Origin: Craspedostauros australis
Taxonomy: Eukaryota > Bacillariophyta > Bacillariophyceae > Mastogloiales > Achnanthaceae
Assembly (NCBI GenBank): GCA_026770025.1
Contig: JAMXDE010000011.1
Coordinates: forward strand, 620,001 to 684,000
Direction of reading: 5' to 3'
DNA: 64,000 nt
Program-made: the position numbers and the translations under genes
The notes under the pieces: generated by a model
Told to the model about the DNA's origin: nothing
The model's input: only the letters and a program-made list of their open reading frames with translations
Databases searched by the model: none
In this document: piece by piece, positions 1-11,863 of the stretch
Numbering within the stretch: position 1 is the stretch's first letter
How the letters are laid out: the number at the start of each line of letters is the position of its first letter

Positions 1-53
1 TGTGTTAGTCCGTGTGCTTTTGTCACCCATCGAGTCGTGGGTGATCGTGAAAG

Positions 54-1326
54 TCATTGGGTCATTCTGCTTTTACTTACCTCTATCGCGGCTGGCTTCT
101 CGTATGTCTTCGCTTGAAGAAATGTCCCAGTACCGATGCTGGAGTCATCGCAACGGGAGGGCAGACATGTATGACGCGTGTTGATGTCAACACGGAATTG
201 GGGCTTAGTCGCCCCAACCTGCGACAAGCCAGCGAACACAGGGCGATTATGTGGAGAACGAGCTTTGGGAACGATAGAGACGATGGGATGAGAACTGTTT
301 TGCTCAACAACACGGACGATAAGCACAGGCGCCCGCACCAAAGCTTCTTTGTCGTTCGTTGGAACTTCAAGTTCAAGGTAGTTGATCCCGTTGAGAACGC
401 GATCGTCAGCGCGTTCCCATCGATTTGTCACAGCGAACGGCAAATCGACAGTTTGTGTGCGCACTGGTGCTCCATTGCGCTGTTTCATACGCGACAATGA
501 TATCTTGCTTGCATCTGCACGTGCCTTCTCGTCGTTGAAGGGAGACACCCAAAGACCGTTCGCAACCGTAAACTCATCGCGCAAATGGTCGTGAACACGT
601 TCGATGTTTGCAACAGCAGCATTTTGTGCAACTTCAAGCACAACAGACATGCCCCCAGGCGCAACATGCACACGAAGGTCTTTGTGGCAAGTGCCACCAG
701 TGAGTTCGAAGGTGAGGTCGATGATACGCTCGCCATTCGCGTTGCGGTAGAATGTGCGCGTGACAGGCAGAGCGTGGTTGTTGTTTGCGTCGAGCCACTT
801 CATGACATCGGCGTCAGTGGTGGCGACTGGTGGTGAAGGAGGGTGTTTCATGGTGTTTGTTTGTTGCGATGGTGGTGGTGGCTGCGTTGTTGCGTTGTTG
901 TTGTTGTTGTCTAGGTTCGTCAGGTTGATGTCGTTCCGGACCATTCGAGAAGCTTCCCGAATCGATTTCGCGTGCGCAGCAAGCTCCGACACGGTTGGAG
1001 ATTCGTTGGCGTCTCTCTGGACTGAAAACCCCAATCACGAGTAAAAAAATTTTAGTCACGTTGTATGAGTCACGCACACAGTAGTCGAGCAAATCATGAT
1101 TGCACACGTCATGAATCCAAAGGTACTTACTTTGCTCCTGTCTGACCTTCGCACGCAGATTCGACAGATTCCGGGCAAATTCGCTTTGGATGAATTGGCG
1201 TGCGGTTTCGGAGTTGTTCCACACCTCTTTTGCGGTCCACTCGGGTCGGATGGCTCCGGTCTGGATGTGCGTTTTAAGTAGTTGCACCTGTGAGCAACTG
1301 TATACCCAACGTTTCGGCTTGGCCAT
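54..1326 (-). CDS. Unrecognised two-exon protein, 387 aa
   Basis: Exon 1 runs 1326-1131 and exon 2 runs 1021-54; the 109-bp intron has a GTAAGT donor and a TTTTCAG acceptor, and the join keeps phase 1. The start chosen is the ATG at 1326, giving a basic N-terminus (MAKPKRW). The first 65 residues look helical (a segment with ETARQF, EFARNL and LRAKVRQEQ). An asparagine/proline-rich linker follows (NNNNN, PPPP), then a region rich in beta-type sequence (VTRTFYRNANG, LRVHVAPGGMSVVLEV, LELEVPTNDKEAL). No signal peptide or membrane segment is apparent. I recognise no family or catalytic motif. The beta-rich middle part could be a small binding fold, but this is a guess. It is the only gene between the window edge and the transposon-rich stretch to the right, so association with a mobile or lineage-specific family is possible. 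The frame continuity across a clean splice supports a real gene. Confidence 0.6.
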
Positions 1327-2681
1327 GTTTCTGTTTTGTGTCTCCTTTCCACCAAACACTCTTGTGGTGCATCCTGATGTGCACATGGTCTCATTTGCGG
1401 TACAAACAAACAAGTTGTGTATTGGCCTGCCTGCCTGCCTGATAGTACTGGTGGTATTAGTCATGGTATTCCCGCTTCGTTCTGTACTTCCAGCGGAACT
1501 AATAAAGTACAACCTCTATGTAACCTATTACATGGCATTTGTTATGCGGTATCCCACATGGACGATGGCGGGTCGCACAACACTATCGACGCAAGTGCCA
1601 GCAAGAGCTCCTCCCTGTACAAGAGTAAAAAGAAATCCCACTTCATTGTTGAAGGGATTGTTCCACTTTCCCAAAGAAATAAATTGTAATTCCACCCGGA
1701 ATTATAATTTAAATTATTTTGGAATTCCGAGCGTATTCTTCATGTGACCACGACGGCAGTGTGAGATATTTCCCTTTTTGGGTGGAATTGCTGGGGAGAG
1801 AGGGCCGGAATTATAATTTAATTTACATTACAATTCCGTTCGACCTCGTAGTATTTCCATGTTGGATGGGAATCTTTCCACATCCCCACGTAGAACTGAT
1901 GTAACTTCCCTACCTGATGAAGGTCACGAACTGCGCTGCATGCCTAAAAAGCTCCACTACGAGAAGGCACCTCCTCCGTTTCTCTTAGCGTTCCCGCGTC
2001 CCACTCAAGTCACGCACCCCCCTGCAGCGCGCGCCCGCAACCGAAATGCGCGGTCGTTTGATCGTCACGTGTTGATCGAACGCGACAGCCAAGCCGACAG
2101 CATGGACTGCTGCAACGAAGTTGAGTGGAGCAGTCTACCTTTCATACTGTGTAAGTCCTGCATTGCATTGGAGGACAACAGATCCCTAATGACAACTGCA
2201 ACTTCACTATGTAGGCACGTTTGTATAGGTCGCACCATGCCACAATCATTCCTCTATTGGCATGCATACAGCAGACAGTCCAATGCATCGCGCGTTGCTC
2301 TATTATGTATACTACCGTGGCTGTTGCAAATTGCATTGTTGTAGCCACATGTAAGCCACACAGTAGAGACGGATTGCATCAAGTGGGACATGAAACACCA
2401 TCCGATGCAATCGAAGTCATGGGAGGCTGAAGCACTACTTGTACAGAGCATGCCACACCGACATGCTACTAGTTGGCACGAACTGGAGGAGCTAATTTGT
2501 AGACTATGTTGTAGTCGACAGCGTACAACGCTGGCGACAACGAGATGGAGCCCAGGCACTTCCTTCACGACCATTGGACTCGCCGTTCTCGCTGTCATCA
2601 CACAAAACGCTGTCTTGCAACAATCCCGCACCAACTTTTACTCCACGTAGTCGAAGCAGCGCCAACACAAAACTCACAGAC
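1327..2681. other. Intergenic stretch, no supported gene
   Basis: Short overlapping frames lack any recognisable motif. The left part is the upstream region of the minus-strand gene ending the first kilobase. It contains the small palindromic AT-rich element listed separately. The right part (about 2140-2680) probably belongs to the 5' end of the PIF/Harbinger-like transposon, but I could not find its terminal repeat. Confidence 0.5.
1698..1837. mobile_element. Possible 140-bp MITE-like palindromic element
   Basis: The left end, GGAATTATAATTTAAATT, pairs imperfectly with the reverse complement of the right end, GGAATTGTAATGTAAATT, giving terminal inverted repeats of about 20 bp with a few mismatches. 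The same 14-bp sequence GGAATTATAATTTA also occurs directly at 1698-1711 and 1807-1820. The block is much more AT-rich than its surroundings. No target-site duplication is clear, so the exact ends and the superfamily are uncertain. It could instead be a chance AT-rich hairpin cluster. Confidence 0.3.
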
Positions 2682-4805
2682 ATGGATGTCGTGTCGCAGG
2701 GCAGCTGCGCAGGTGAATTCGCAGTGGAAGGCTTTTTGTTGATGGGACGCGACATGGACCGTCATGATGCCAACAAGCTGAACGACTCACAGCTGCGAGA
2801 GTTTCGTGGAATGTTCGGCACGGATCCATCGATCACTCACCTGCTCTGGGAAGACCTGATTGGCACAGGTCTTCTCCCCTTCGATGCGAAGCCGAAACAC
2901 CTCCTTTGGATGTGCGCGTTCCTCCGAATGTATTTGGCGGAGACAGTAGAGGCCTATCGCATTTCACATTCACACCCCTGTGTTCATGTCACATGTGGCA
3001 CTCACGTTCGGATTTCACATTGGTACTCGTGACTAGTTCGTGACCTACACAGAAAGACGACCAACATGACTGCATTGGCTTCTCTTCTGTAGAATAGAGT
3101 GCAAGTTTAGACTGCTCTGATCTGAATGCTTCGTTGCATGTTATCGCATCACTTGTTGAGACCAAAGGTTGATAGGATCGTTAATGGATGTGCTCTGAGT
3201 TGAACGCAACGCCCATCCCTCTTTATCCTCTTAGGAGCTTCGTGTTGTGAGAGTTTTGCTGCCATCTCTTCTGTCTCAACTTTGCCACTAACAGAGGTCC
3301 GGTAACATATGCGCAAGCACTTTGTCCCTGCTGATTCATAGCTTGTTCAAGGCTATGTTGCCAATATCGACGACAGAGACCTCTTGATCACCGTATCATG
3401 GAGATAGATCAGCAGTTTGTTGTCCAATAGAAGATCTCTATGCAGTCTACACAGAACTATTGCCATTGCACGTTGGGTTGGTTGGAGACCAACAACAACT
3501 TCCGATATGACAGTCAGGATCTCCAAAAGATGCAAAATGCGCGTTGGTCGAAGTCCCTGGTCGTATCTGACTACACTAGTCCTCAGAGCATCAGGAACAC
3601 GCCGCGGATGTTGTATCGGGTGAAATAGGATATGAGCAAAGACTACTCAGCTGGATCATGAAGGGGTCCTTTTATAATTGCGCGCAGATATCATATGTGA
3701 AGCTTACAGGCATATTCGACATCGTAATCGCTCTCTATCGCTCCATGCACCCCTCATTCGGAATGCTAGTTTCATCATCACTAGCATCTCATGACAACTA
3801 TCATCCGCACGACAAGGACGACTCAACATTGCTGCAAATGAAGAGAAATGATTGGCCATTGGTTTCGTTCCAACACGTGGAAGGTTGACTTGCCGGGACT
3901 GCGATGTGAAACTCAATTGTGTTTTTGGCTCCTAAAACGCAATCGAGTTTCACTTTCCGAGGGGGAAGTTCGCATGTTGCCCCTCTAAAAATGTCATTAT
4001 CAGGTTATTTTGTACCGTGGGACTCCCAATGTGAAATGCGATAGGCCTCTAGTGGTTGCGCGGATGATGGACGTCAGCGCGAAAACTTTCCGCAAGTGGG
4101 CGTGGGTCATGGCCCGAGCGGTTGCCGAGTTGCGTCATGACATCGTAAGTACAGCACATGAGAACCCCCCCAAAAATTGCGAACTCTCTTTTTTCACCTA
4201 CCACGACTCACTCACAATTTCCATTCGTGACTGATTGTATCCATCTTGCTTGCCTACAGATCGACCTAGACAATCGCTTTATTGATGCAGACAGAGATGG
4301 CAGCGCTTTCTTAACTGTGGACGGCACTGACTTTCGCACTAACGACCCCAAACCGTTCAACAGGGTGTGGTTCTCGCACAAGTTCAAAGCTGCTGGTGTT
4401 AGGTATGAAGTGGCTGTTTCCATCAGTAGAGGAGACATTGTTTGGGTGAATGGCCCCTTTCCGTGTGGATACATGAATGACCTGTCCATCTTCCGGTCTG
4501 CCCTCAAGCAAGCAATTCGCGCAGACGAGGTCGTGATTGCTGATAACGGCTACAGAGGAGATGACAAAGTATTTCCTCCGACATACAAAGCGGATGGCAT
4601 TCTTCGTGCTCGCCATGAAACAATTAACGGCAGGTTGAAGCAGTGGGGCTGTTTGGGGCAGAAGTGGCGTCACCACGTGGACAAGCATCACACAGCCTTT
4701 CATGCGGTGGCGGTCATCACCCAAATCGAGCTCTCTAATGGCTATCCAGCGTTCGACGCCGACAAGGCGCTGACCACAGCCCGACAGCGAATGGGTCACG
4801 ACTAA
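2682..4805 (+). pseudogene. PIF/Harbinger-like DDE transposase, split by another transposon
   Basis: This reads as a transposase gene of the DDE_Tnp_4 (PIF/Harbinger) type. Exon material lies at 2682-2948, 4052-4144 and 4260-4805. A 115-bp intron with GTAAGT donor and TACAG acceptor separates the last two. A foreign 1101-bp element sits between the first two. If that element plus one TA is ignored, the reading frame continues without a break as YLAET-VVVARMMDVSAKTF, for about 301 residues in all. The catalytic set is visible: Asp in VDGTDF, Asp in MNDLSIF, Asp in ADNGYRG and Glu in HETINGRLK. The N-terminal part (RGMFGTDPSITHLLW, PKHLLW) matches the pattern of diatom members of this family. 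No companion Myb/SANT gene was seen, and the element's terminal repeats could not be located. The insertion must block normal expression of this copy. Confidence 0.85.
2949..4049. mobile_element. 1101-bp TIR transposon with TA target duplication, nested in the transposase gene
   Basis: The element starts GAGGCCTATCGCATTTCACA and ends with the exact reverse complement, giving perfect 22-bp terminal inverted repeats. TA lies immediately outside each end (2947-2948 and 4050-4051), the target duplication typical of the Tc1/mariner superfamily and of Stowaway MITEs. Taking out the element and one TA restores the host transposase frame, so the ends are certain. Internally I find no convincing transposase. 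A second inverted pair exists near the right end, around 3901-3955 (TGAAACTCAATTG facing CAATCGAGTTTCA). It is therefore best seen as a non-autonomous element or an eroded one whose original coding part is no longer recognisable. Perfect end repeats suggest a fairly recent insertion. Confidence 0.85.
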
Positions 4806-6111
4806 ACTGTACATTTCATTAAATTAAACACACGTGTCGTATGGAATGTAGCAGTCTAAAAATTGAATGTCTCCGCGAGTTGGCACCACACGAATGGGAT
4901 AGAGGAGAGTGCTAACCTGTTCGATTAAGTTCCGTCTCTACAAACGCTTGTTTGTCATGTCAATGGGCAAAACTTCCTCGAACAGGCAAGGAATACACCG
5001 AAGTGGCTTTGTTGTGTGTGTTGGAACGAAATGGGGGGCATAACAATGTTTGTTGGGGAGGTGCGATGAACAGGAAACACCGGCGGTCGAGAAGGCACAA
5101 ACAACGTTGGGCTATCGTGTGTGTTGTGTCCATGTTGCGATTAAGTGTGTTGGAAGCATGAGGGACACGACGCCGGTTGGCAGAACAGACCCCCACGCTG
5201 GAAGGTCGGGAATGACGGGAACAGAGACGACCGATTGTGCGACCACTGCGAGTCAGAAGGCGGAGACGAAAGAGCGGAAGGGCAAGACGAAAGGGTGGAA
5301 GGAGGGATGATGCAGAACAAACGACAAGTGTGTGCAGCTGCCTGTCGTGTGTCTCCGTTCGACGGAAAATGTGGCCGATCAGTCACGCCGACCACGCAGG
5401 GGAGGAGGAGCTGTGCGTGGGTTGCACTAAGATGACCACGGCATGATGATTGAGTCTCGGCATCTGTTCGTGCAATGAAAGGGAGGTGGCACCTGCAACC
5501 ATTCCGACCTCATTGGCGGAGACAAACGGAAGACCCGAGGAAGAATGGAACACCCATGGCGACGCGGTGGCAACACAGTAAGTGGCATGCGATGAACAAG
5601 CTGAAGCACGATGGCGACACACCAGCGTCATTTTGACTCCAAGAGAATGTGGTTCGTTAAAGTATCGGAATTCGCGCGTAAAAACACATGAAATGAGGTG
5701 GAGAACACCGTTTTTGTATGAAAAAGTACTTTTCTGATGCACTAATGATGGGGATTACCGCGCCTCCCTGCAGACCTCAACCTCAACCTTGTGATACTCC
5801 ACAAGTGCTTCCTGCAAGTACTTCCTCCCGAGAGTTGGATCTTCGCGTCAGAGTCGCCTCTCCAGCAGTCTGGGCAAGTGGTCATTGCTCATTTTGCGCA
5901 GATTAAAAGCTCTTCAAGGAACATCGGTCACATTCACACCGGCAGGGACATTGACGCTGTCACCATCGACATCACCAACACCACCACCAACAGCTCAACG
6001 ACAGTTGCCACGAAATTGGATCCAACAGCGTTGCTCACATCACAACGGTGAACATTCCACATAAAACAAACAATCACGATCAACAACAACAACACCATCG
6101 CAAGAACGACC
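4806..6111. other. Intergenic region upstream of the ABC transporter
   Basis: No supported gene. The left part is probably the 3' end of the Harbinger-like transposon. Around 5230-5310 the plus strand is strongly purine-rich. The right part (about 5900-6111) is CA- and AAC-rich, as is typical of the 5' leader of the following gene. No clear TATA box or other motif was identified. Confidence 0.45.
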
Positions 6112-9100
6112 ATGGCGGACGACGACAAGGCAACGGCTGCGGAAACGCCCGCGGCGGCCGAAGAGCCCAAGGCCGAGGCAGACGAGGAAACGCCGCAGAA
6201 CGAGTCCAATGAAGACCCCAAGCCTGACGAAGAACCCAAGGCTGAGGAAGAGGAAGAGGACGACAAGCCAAAGGCGGACGAGAACGAGAACGAGGAGGAA
6301 GACGACACGCCCAAGGCACAAGAAGAAGAAAAGCCACAGGACAAGGCAGAAGAAGAAGAAAAGCCCAAGGAAAAGGCGGACGAAGAAACGCCACAGACCA
6401 AGTCCGCGGCTGCAGCCGGCGACAATGATTCGGATGGCAAGACCGAGGGCGGAAGCGACAAGAAGAAGGCCAAGACAGAATCCCAGGCCACCGTCTCGGA
6501 GACGTTCTCCTTCGTCTTCCAATCTGGCTCCTCGGCGACCATCCTCTTCTTCGTCGGCTTCTTCGGTGCCATCGGAAATGGTCTGGTTTACCCAGCCCTG
6601 GCCTACCTCTTCAGCACGTCCTTCACTGACATCGCTGGCGCCAGCAACCAAGGCCTCAAACAGGTCCGCGAATTGGCCTACACATTCATGGTCGTTGGAG
6701 TTTACGCCCTCGTCATGGCGACCATCCAGACGGGCTGCTTCGAGGTTGCCGCCAACCGGGCATCTCGCACTCTCCGCGTCCAGTGGTTCAAGGCGCTGCT
6801 GCGCCAAGACACCGCCTACTTCGACGTCAACGACGTCAGCGGCCTCTCTTCCGCCATCGGACCATCCTGCAACCGATTCCGTCGCGGCATGGGACGCAAA
6901 TTCGGCGAGGGCATCCAGTTCCTCACGACCGGCATCGGTGGAATCGGCTACGCCCTCTTCGCCAGCTGGAGGGTTGCCCTGGTCGTCTTTGCCATCATGC
7001 CCATGATCAGCTTCTCCGCAGTCATGGTCGTCAAGTACAACCAGACCAAGACTTCTCGCGGTGCCAGCGCATACAGCCGCGCTGGAAGCGTGGCCTACTC
7101 CTCCGTGTCCTCGATCCGGACCGTCCTCTCCCTCAATGCGGTGCAGACCATGATCGATCAGTACAAGGAGGCCACGCAGATTGCCTTTGCCGACTCGACG
7201 GGCATTCTCATCGGCCAAGGCTTCTTCAACGGTGAGTTCATGCATCCTCCGCGCGGATCGAACCCAGCAATGCGGAATGAGCAATGCGAACGCCACGCCA
7301 TCGACACACACCATGGTCGATTGTTCTGTTCGGCGTCGCAACGAACCAAATTCCGTCACGCACCTGCACTTGAATGAATCATGTTTCGTATCATATGTTC
7401 TTCTCACATCACATCACACTCACTCCAACCACCCACACACGTCGATCGATCGCGCGCAATTTTCTTTGCTGCACTATGATTCCTGCCACTGCGACATCAC
7501 CCTCTTTTGTTTTCCACAGGTGCCATGCTTGGATCTTTCATCTGCCTCTACTGCGTCCTGTGCCTGTACGGTTCCTACCTTCTCTACGAGGACGTGCGTG
7601 ACACTGGATGCGATCCCAGCGCCGCTCACGAAGTCAACCCCGAATGTGACAACAAGGGATCCGATGTCTTCGGAGCCATGCTTGGAATCGCCTTCGCAGC
7701 GCAGGGTGCATCCCAAGTTGGAAACTTCCTGGAGGCATTCACCGCAGCCAGAGTGGCGGTCTACTCCGCCCTGCAGGCCATCCGTCGTGCTCCCGGATCT
7801 CCGGAGCAGATCATCTACTACACGCAAGAAGAGGAGGAGGAAGAACTTGGAAGGACTGGTCACAGCACCGCGGGCGGCATCGAAACTGCGGAGGGCCGCA
7901 TCAAGGCCATCCTTCCGAAGTACGAGATCAACGCAGCCTCCGAGGAAGGACTCAAGCCGGAAACTGTCAAGGGAGAGCTCAGCTTCCAAAACATCAAGTT
8001 CGCGTACCCCACACGCCCAGGCGATACCATCCTCAATGACTTCACCATCGACGTCGAAGCCGGAAAGACAGTTGCCTTTGTCGGATCCAGCGGTTCCGGT
8101 AAATCCACCTGCGTCAAGCTCCTCGAACGCTTTTACGACCCCACCGAGGGAAGCGTCATGCTCGATGGAACCAACATCAAGGACTTCAACGTCAAGTACC
8201 TCAGAAGCATGATCGGCTACGTCGGACAGGAACCGACCTTGTTCGCAACCACCATCGCGCAGAACATCCGCTACGGACGTCCATCTGCCACGCAGGCGGA
8301 AATCGAGGAAGCCGCCAAACTGGCCAACGCCCACGATTTCATCTCCTCATTCCCCGATGCCTACGATACCCAGGTTGGTGATAAGGGTGCCCAGCTGTCA
8401 GGAGGTAAGTGTCGGTACTGGCGTCATGCCACAACATGACAGGCGATGCGATCTGATCTGATCTGCTGCGTGTGCACCACAATTTACCAAGCATATCAGT
8501 ATGAACGATTTGCGCCGTCGATGCACACACACGATGTCTCGATGTGTGTCCCAAACAAAACTGAACCCTGCCTGCATATTCTGACATATGCATTCTCTGT
8601 GCTTACTGTTGCATTCTGCTGATGGCACCCAACTTGCACCACTCCACCAATACTCTATTCGTATCGACAGGACAAAAGCAACGCATTGCCATTGCACGTG
8701 TGTTGGTCGCCAACCCAGCAATCCTGCTCCTCGATGAAGCCACCAGCGCGCTTGATAGCGAGTCCGAACTCGTCGTGCAGGAGGCCTTGGACAACGTGCT
8801 CGCAACGCAGAAGCGCACCACCGTGATCATCGCCCATCGTCTGTCCACCATTCGCAATGCCGACATCATCGCCGTCGTTAACAAGGGCACCATCGTCGAG
8901 AAGGGAAGCCACGACGAGCTCATGGTTGCGGAGACCGGATATTACAAGAACCTCGTGGAGAAGGCAGAGCGAGCGGAACGTCCCAGCATCGCATCGACAT
9001 CCGGTTCTTCGGGATCGTTGGAACCATCCTCGCGCGAAAGCAGCTCCGCCGATTTGAAGGCGCTCGATGGTGCAGAAGGAGTCGAGGTGGTCGATACCAC

Positions 9101-11381
9101 CGCAACCTCCGGCGCGGAGAGTGGTGCTGATGCCGCCGCTGACACTGAAGGTGAAAAAGAGGAAAAGGCAGTGGAAGAGGATTCCACCCTACTCGAATTC
9201 AAGGATGTCGTGTTCACGTACCCAACCAGACCAACGAAGAAGATTCTCAACAAGTTCAATCTCAAGATCAAGAAGGGCGAGACATTGGCGTTGGTTGGCC
9301 CAAGGTAAGAAGACATCAATGGATCTCGGCAGGTTCAGATATCGACGCAGTGCACCATCAATATCCATGTCCATGTTGGGACGGCGTGCGAGCTATGCAC
9401 AAGAACATGCTCCCTCCGTGTGTGTTCCGTCTGTCAGTTGACTTGTCGACCCAGCCCGCAACACATCGCATTCTTACATCTTTGCTCCAATTTGCTTTTG
9501 CTGATACTTTCGTACATCTCCCCATCCATCCATCTATCCATACGCACAACAATATTAACCGCGATCACTTGAACCTGCAGTGGAGGAGGCAAGTCCACCA
9601 ACATGAGTCTCATCGAGCGATTCTATGACCCGATCGAAGGTACCGTTGAGTACAAGGGCGTGGACATCAAGTCTTTGAATGTTCACTGGTACCGCGATCA
9701 GATCGGATACGTCGGACAAGAACCAACGCTCTTCGACGAGACCATCGCAAACAACATCGCATACGGTGCCCCGGGTGCATCCAGAAAGGAGATCGAAGAG
9801 GCGGCCCGCCAGGCCAATGCGTACGACTTCATCAACACCTTTCCCGAAGCATTCGACACTCCCGTTGGCGAGCGTGGCACGCAGGTGTCCGGCGGACAGA
9901 AGCAGCGCATCGCCATCGCCCGTGCGCTCGTGAAGAAGCCACAAGTCCTTCTGCTCGATGAGGCCACTTCGGCTCTTGACAATGAGAGCGAGGCCATCGT
10001 CCAGGAGGCGCTGGACAAGCTCATGGAGTCCCAGGAGCATACGTGCATCCTCATCGCCCATCGATTGACGACTGTCCGCAACGCAGATCGCATCGCATTC
10101 ATCGCAGATGGCAGGGTCAAGGAGATTGGCACCCACGAAGAGCTCATGGAGAAGCCACACGGCAGGTACAAGCGGTTGGTTGAGTCGCAGAAGCTGCGAT
10201 CGACCATGACTGCGAAGGGCTTGAAGAAGGCCGCTGCCGGCGACAAGGAGGAGGAAGAGGAGGACATCGACCAAGACTGGGAGGCCGTCATCGAAGAAGA
10301 AGAGAAGAACGCATTCAGCTTGGCCCGTGTCCGCGAGATGGCCGCACCTGAGGCATTCTACATGACCGTTGGTTCCATCGGTGCTCTCATGGCCGGATCC
10401 GTCTTCCCGCTTTGGGGACTGCTGTTTGCAGAGACGATCGATCTTCTCTTCCGCATCGTCGAGCCGTGCGAAGAAGCCACGGCTGGGGACTTGGGATTCG
10501 ACACGTGCCAAGACTACCGCGACGATATGGCAGACGACATGCGCGACCGATCCTTCATCGTCGCCGGCTATTGGGCCATCATCGCTGTTGGTGCCGTGCT
10601 CGGGAACGTCATCGTTTTCTGGGGATTCGGAAATGCAAGCGAGCGCATCAACAAGCGCACCCGCGACGACGCCTTCACGGCTTTGGTCCGACAGGAGGTC
10701 GCATTCTTCGACAAGCGCTCCGTCGGCGCCATCACGTCGCAGCTGCAAGACGACGCCGCCCGCATCCAGACATTCTCTCAGGAGCCCATCCGATCCTTCC
10801 TCATCGCTATCTCGTCCGTCGTGACGGGAGTGGTCCTCTCCTTCGTCTACATGTGGCAGTTCGCCCTGCTGGCGATCGGTTGCATCCCGCTGATGGGATT
10901 CGCGACCTCCATGGAAATGAAGCAGATGCTCGGCGAGGATGTGACCGACGAGGAAGGCTTGAACAGTCCAGGTGGAATCATCGTGGAGACGCTCCTGAAC
11001 ATGAACACGGTGTCGGCGTTGACCATGGAAGGAGCCCGCATGGAGAACTTCGAAACAGCGCTTTACACTTCCGAACCCAACTACGTGCGCGATGGTATCA
11101 TGGAGGGTGCCACGGCCGGCCTTTCCATGTTCATCCAGCAATGGATCAATGGTCTGCAGCTCTGGTTCGGCGGATACCTGCTGTTCACGGTCGACGGGTA
11201 CGAGCTCAACGACTTCCTCATCGCGAATTTCGCCATCCTCTTTTCGCTCTTCGGTCTGGGAGCCGCCTTCCAGGACATGTCGGACCGAAAGGAGACGGAG
11301 CGTTCGGCAGGCAGGATTCTGCACTTGCTGGATCGCCAGAGTCTCATTGATCCGCTCTCCACTGAAGGAAAGACGCTCTGA
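6112..11381 (+). CDS. ABCB-type transporter with TMD-NBD-NBD-TMD order, 1479 aa
   Basis: Four exons: 6112-7231, 7520-8404, 8671-9304 and 9581-11381, with all joins in frame. Residues 1-130 are an acidic, E/K/P-rich cytosolic tail. A six-helix transmembrane domain follows (about 140-500). The first nucleotide-binding domain (about 527-780) has Walker [10 protein letters not shown], signature LSGGQ (split by intron 2), Walker [13 protein letters not shown] and H-loop AHRLST. A Ser/Glu-rich linker (about 780-840) leads to a second nucleotide-binding domain (about 842-1083) with [29 protein letters not shown] and AHRLTT. A second six-helix domain ends the protein at about 1460, just where a further NBD would normally begin. 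Full-size ABCB exporters are TMD-NBD-TMD-NBD, so the second half appears swapped. Both ATP sites look complete, so ATP-driven efflux of lipids or small hydrophobic compounds is the likely role; the substrate is unknown. A missing 3' exon cannot be wholly excluded, although no NBD sequence occurs before the next gene. Confidence 0.9.
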
Positions 11382-11863
11382 TTTGGCTGACCGTGTGGCA
11401 CTGGTGCCGCTATTAGTATGGTGTGAGTACGACATGGTATGGTGAGATATGATATGATTTGATGCGTACGATTGCAGGAAGGCACTGCCTATCTGAAAGC
11501 CGGCAGGAAGGGGTCGCTCTCAACTTCGCCACCATGCTGAGTACGATAAAACATATAGTACACCAACGTTTATGTACGTAGTTGTCCTGAACATTTCCAT
11601 TGTTACGAGTGTTATCCTCTTAGTCACAGATTGCAGAGTTGTATTGAGTGGTATGCCAGTCGTCTTGTCCATGCCAACACAATGCCATTCCAAGGCACAT
11701 CGCCGAACTGTCTTGAACCGATGGGGAGGGGCTTCAACCTATAATAGATGAATGGGCGGAATCGCATTTGGTACGTACGTCTCGAAGCACCTGCGCATGT
11801 TTGTGGATCACTGGTGCAGCTACTACTATGCATCATACGAGTGGGGATGACAGACGATCCGGC
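11382..11863. other. Convergent intergenic spacer
   Basis: This separates the 3' ends of the ABC transporter (plus) and the plastid membrane protein (minus). I searched it specifically for a further ABC nucleotide-binding exon and found no Walker, signature or H-loop coding. A possible donor (GTGAGT near 11423) and acceptor (TTGCAG near 11477) lie downstream of the transporter's stop codon. Confidence 0.5.

Noticed and set aside
6040-7407. Long open frame on the minus strand opposite the ABC transporter's first exon
   Set aside because: It is the mirror of the acidic N-terminus and first membrane domain; the plus strand has clear family motifs and splice sites.
9555-11435. 626-residue minus-strand frame opposite NBD2-TMD2
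   Set aside because: Shadow of the transporter coding strand; no motif, and composition is that expected from the opposite strand.
11382-11520. Possible extra 3' exon of the ABC transporter
   Set aside because: A donor- and acceptor-like pair exists, but the stop codon lies before it and no nucleotide-binding sequence follows.
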